From positions 1,178,001-1,242,000 of the forward strand of contig CAXYDR010000001.1 of NCBI GenBank assembly GCA_964276095.1: DNA of 64,000 bases, written 5' to 3'. A program made the position numbers and the translations under genes. Within the stretch, counting starts at the first letter, position 1. Each line of letters starts with the position of its first letter. Below are positions 63,033-64,000 of this stretch, one piece after another. Below the pieces are notes generated by a model. That model was not told the origin of the DNA. It saw only the letters and a program-made list of their open reading frames with translations, and ran no database searches. The DNA comes from GCA-2733415 sp964276095 (GTDB lineage: Bacteria > Bacteroidota > Bacteroidia > Flavobacteriales > Flavobacteriaceae).

Positions 63033-64000
63033 ATGAAGCACTTAGATTTACATATTAGTTTAAAACACCTGTTAATTGATCAAATAAAGATGATAGGGCT
63101 GGTTTTTCCGCCAAATAAAGTTCTTCAAAAGCTTATGAAGACCTTACCCTCAATTAAATGGAGTAAGGAGTATAATATGGTATATGTCATAAATAACAAA
63201 GAAAATCTAACTCATATATTTGATACCTTTAGAGGTATAGCTTGGGTGGACACAAGACTTTTTTTTACAGACAAACCTCAAAAAGAAAATCAAGAATTAA
63301 ACATTGATTATTTTAGAAAAAGGAAATTAGATAATAATTATAGAGCTTGCCCTGAATCCTATTTCTTGAAGTTAGAACTTAAACGGTATGCATACAACAC
63401 AGCCAAAACGTATATTTCATTATTTGAAAAATTCATTAATAGGTTTTATAATATTCCTTTAAATGAATTAACAGAAAACGAAATAAGGCAGTATTTAAAG
63501 GAGCTTAATGATCAAAATAAATCAAACTCTTATATACATCAAGCAGTAAATAGTATTAAATTTTACTTTGAAATTGTATTAGGAATGCCTAATCGATTTT
63601 ACGAAATAGAACGCCCAAGACCACAAAGTAGACTGCCAAAAGTATTAAGTGTAGAAGAAATTACTATTTTAATTAATAGTACAAATAATATTAAACACAA
63701 ATGTATTGTATCACTCCTCTACTCTGCAGGTTTACGCCGGTCGGAATTATTAAACTTAAAACTGACTGATATAGATTCTGACAGAATGTTGATACACGTA
63801 ATAAATGCGAAGGGAAATAAAGATAGATACACCATTTTATCTGAAACCACACTAACAGATTTAAGAGTCTATTTTAAGGAGTGGCAACCTAAAACATATT
63901 TATTTGAAGGACCTATAGGGCATCAATATTCGCCAAGTAGTGTTTTGAAAATTGTAAATAGAGCAGGAGAAAAAGCAAATATAAAAAAGAGAGTAACTCC
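63033..64000 (+). CDS. Tyrosine recombinase/integrase, cut by the window edge
   Basis: About 322 residues are visible (start MKHLDLHISLKHLLIDQIKM). An N-terminal extension of about 110 aa is followed by a SAM-like core-binding domain (KRYAYNTAKTYISLFEKFI) and the start of the catalytic domain with the first Arg (LLYSAGLRRSELLNL) and the beta-strand Lys (NAKGNKDRYTIL). The HxxR and Tyr parts lie beyond the window. Resembles the XerD-like recombinases common in Flavobacteriia; element mobility or cassette handling is possible. Confidence 0.88.
   Translation, partial: MKHLDLHISLKHLLIDQIKMIGLVFPPNKVLQKLMKTLPSIKWSKEYNMVYVINNKENLTHIFDTFRGIAWVDTRLFFTDKPQKENQELNIDYFRKRKLDNNYRACPESYFLKLELKRYAYNTAKTYISLFEKFINRFYNIPLNELTENEIRQYLKELNDQNKSNSYIHQAVNSIKFYFEIVLGMPNRFYEIERPRPQSRLPKVLSVEEITILINSTNNIKHKCIVSLLYSAGLRRSELLNLKLTDIDSDRMLIHVINAKGNKDRYTILSETTLTDLRVYFKEWQPKTYLFEGPIGHQYSPSSVLKIVNRAGEKANIKKRVT

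Overview
This AT-rich window (roughly 30% GC) reads as a chromosomal segment of a gliding or T9SS-bearing Flavobacteriaceae member (Tenacibaculum/Polaribacter-like; genus not provable from here). The evidence is type IX secretion sorting domains of both type A and type B, PorP/SprF proteins paired with OmpA-family proteins, -7 promoter boxes of the Bacteroidota TAnnTTTG type, almost no Shine-Dalgarno sequences, and Bacteroidota-typical families (DUF4290, DUF1599, BT_3928, BshC).

Layout. 1-1.7 kb: branched-chain amino acid genes ilvE-ilvD on the minus strand, preceded by an Ile-rich leader peptide and a terminator hairpin (attenuator). 1.9-7.7 kb: a plus-strand operon of a repeat-rich type B T9SS substrate, a PorP/SprF protein and an OmpA-family protein. 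7.7-9.0 kb: a long non-coding stretch holding three tandem promoter-to-terminator cassettes that look like small RNA genes. 9.0-21.2 kb: two giant minus-strand secreted proteins (1389 and about 2517 aa). The larger one shares a roughly 79-aa repeat with the first operon's substrate. A common upstream element lies exactly 38 nt from the -7 position at four places in this island.

21.4-34.7 kb is accessory DNA: a small ORF ending in a 24-bp palindrome, a 490-aa unknown protein, mobile-element debris (a DnaC-like ATPase fragment and others), a solitary PD-(D/E)XK nuclease-domain protein, an independent 41-codon transcription unit, a secreted endonuclease I, a decayed second PorP-OmpA pair (one truncated gene, one with two frameshifts), a WG-repeat protein, an orphan Imm53 immunity gene between 15-bp direct repeats, and a membrane protein.

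34.8-62.6 kb is mostly housekeeping: a very large fused double UvrA-like protein; clpS, prmA, tpiA, a TlpA-type thioredoxin, a DppB-type permease, a BT_3928 protein and DUF1599 in one minus-strand run; folP, a lipoprotein and the diadenylate cyclase gene running the other way; metallophosphoesterases; truA with an MsbA-like ABC exporter; bshC; rimO; two tandem multi-OmpA-domain proteins; murA (catalytic Cys replaced by Asp); DUF4290; DUF493; an NTPase and recQ. The window ends in a truncated tyrosine recombinase gene whose upstream region is a 58-bp composite palindrome.

The most unusual items are the three tandem small-transcript cassettes with the shared 38-nt-spaced element, the ilv attenuator, the four-ATPase-domain UvrA fusion, the Imm53 cassette-like unit, and the palindrome at the integrase. 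All functional statements are from sequence reading only; no searches were run.
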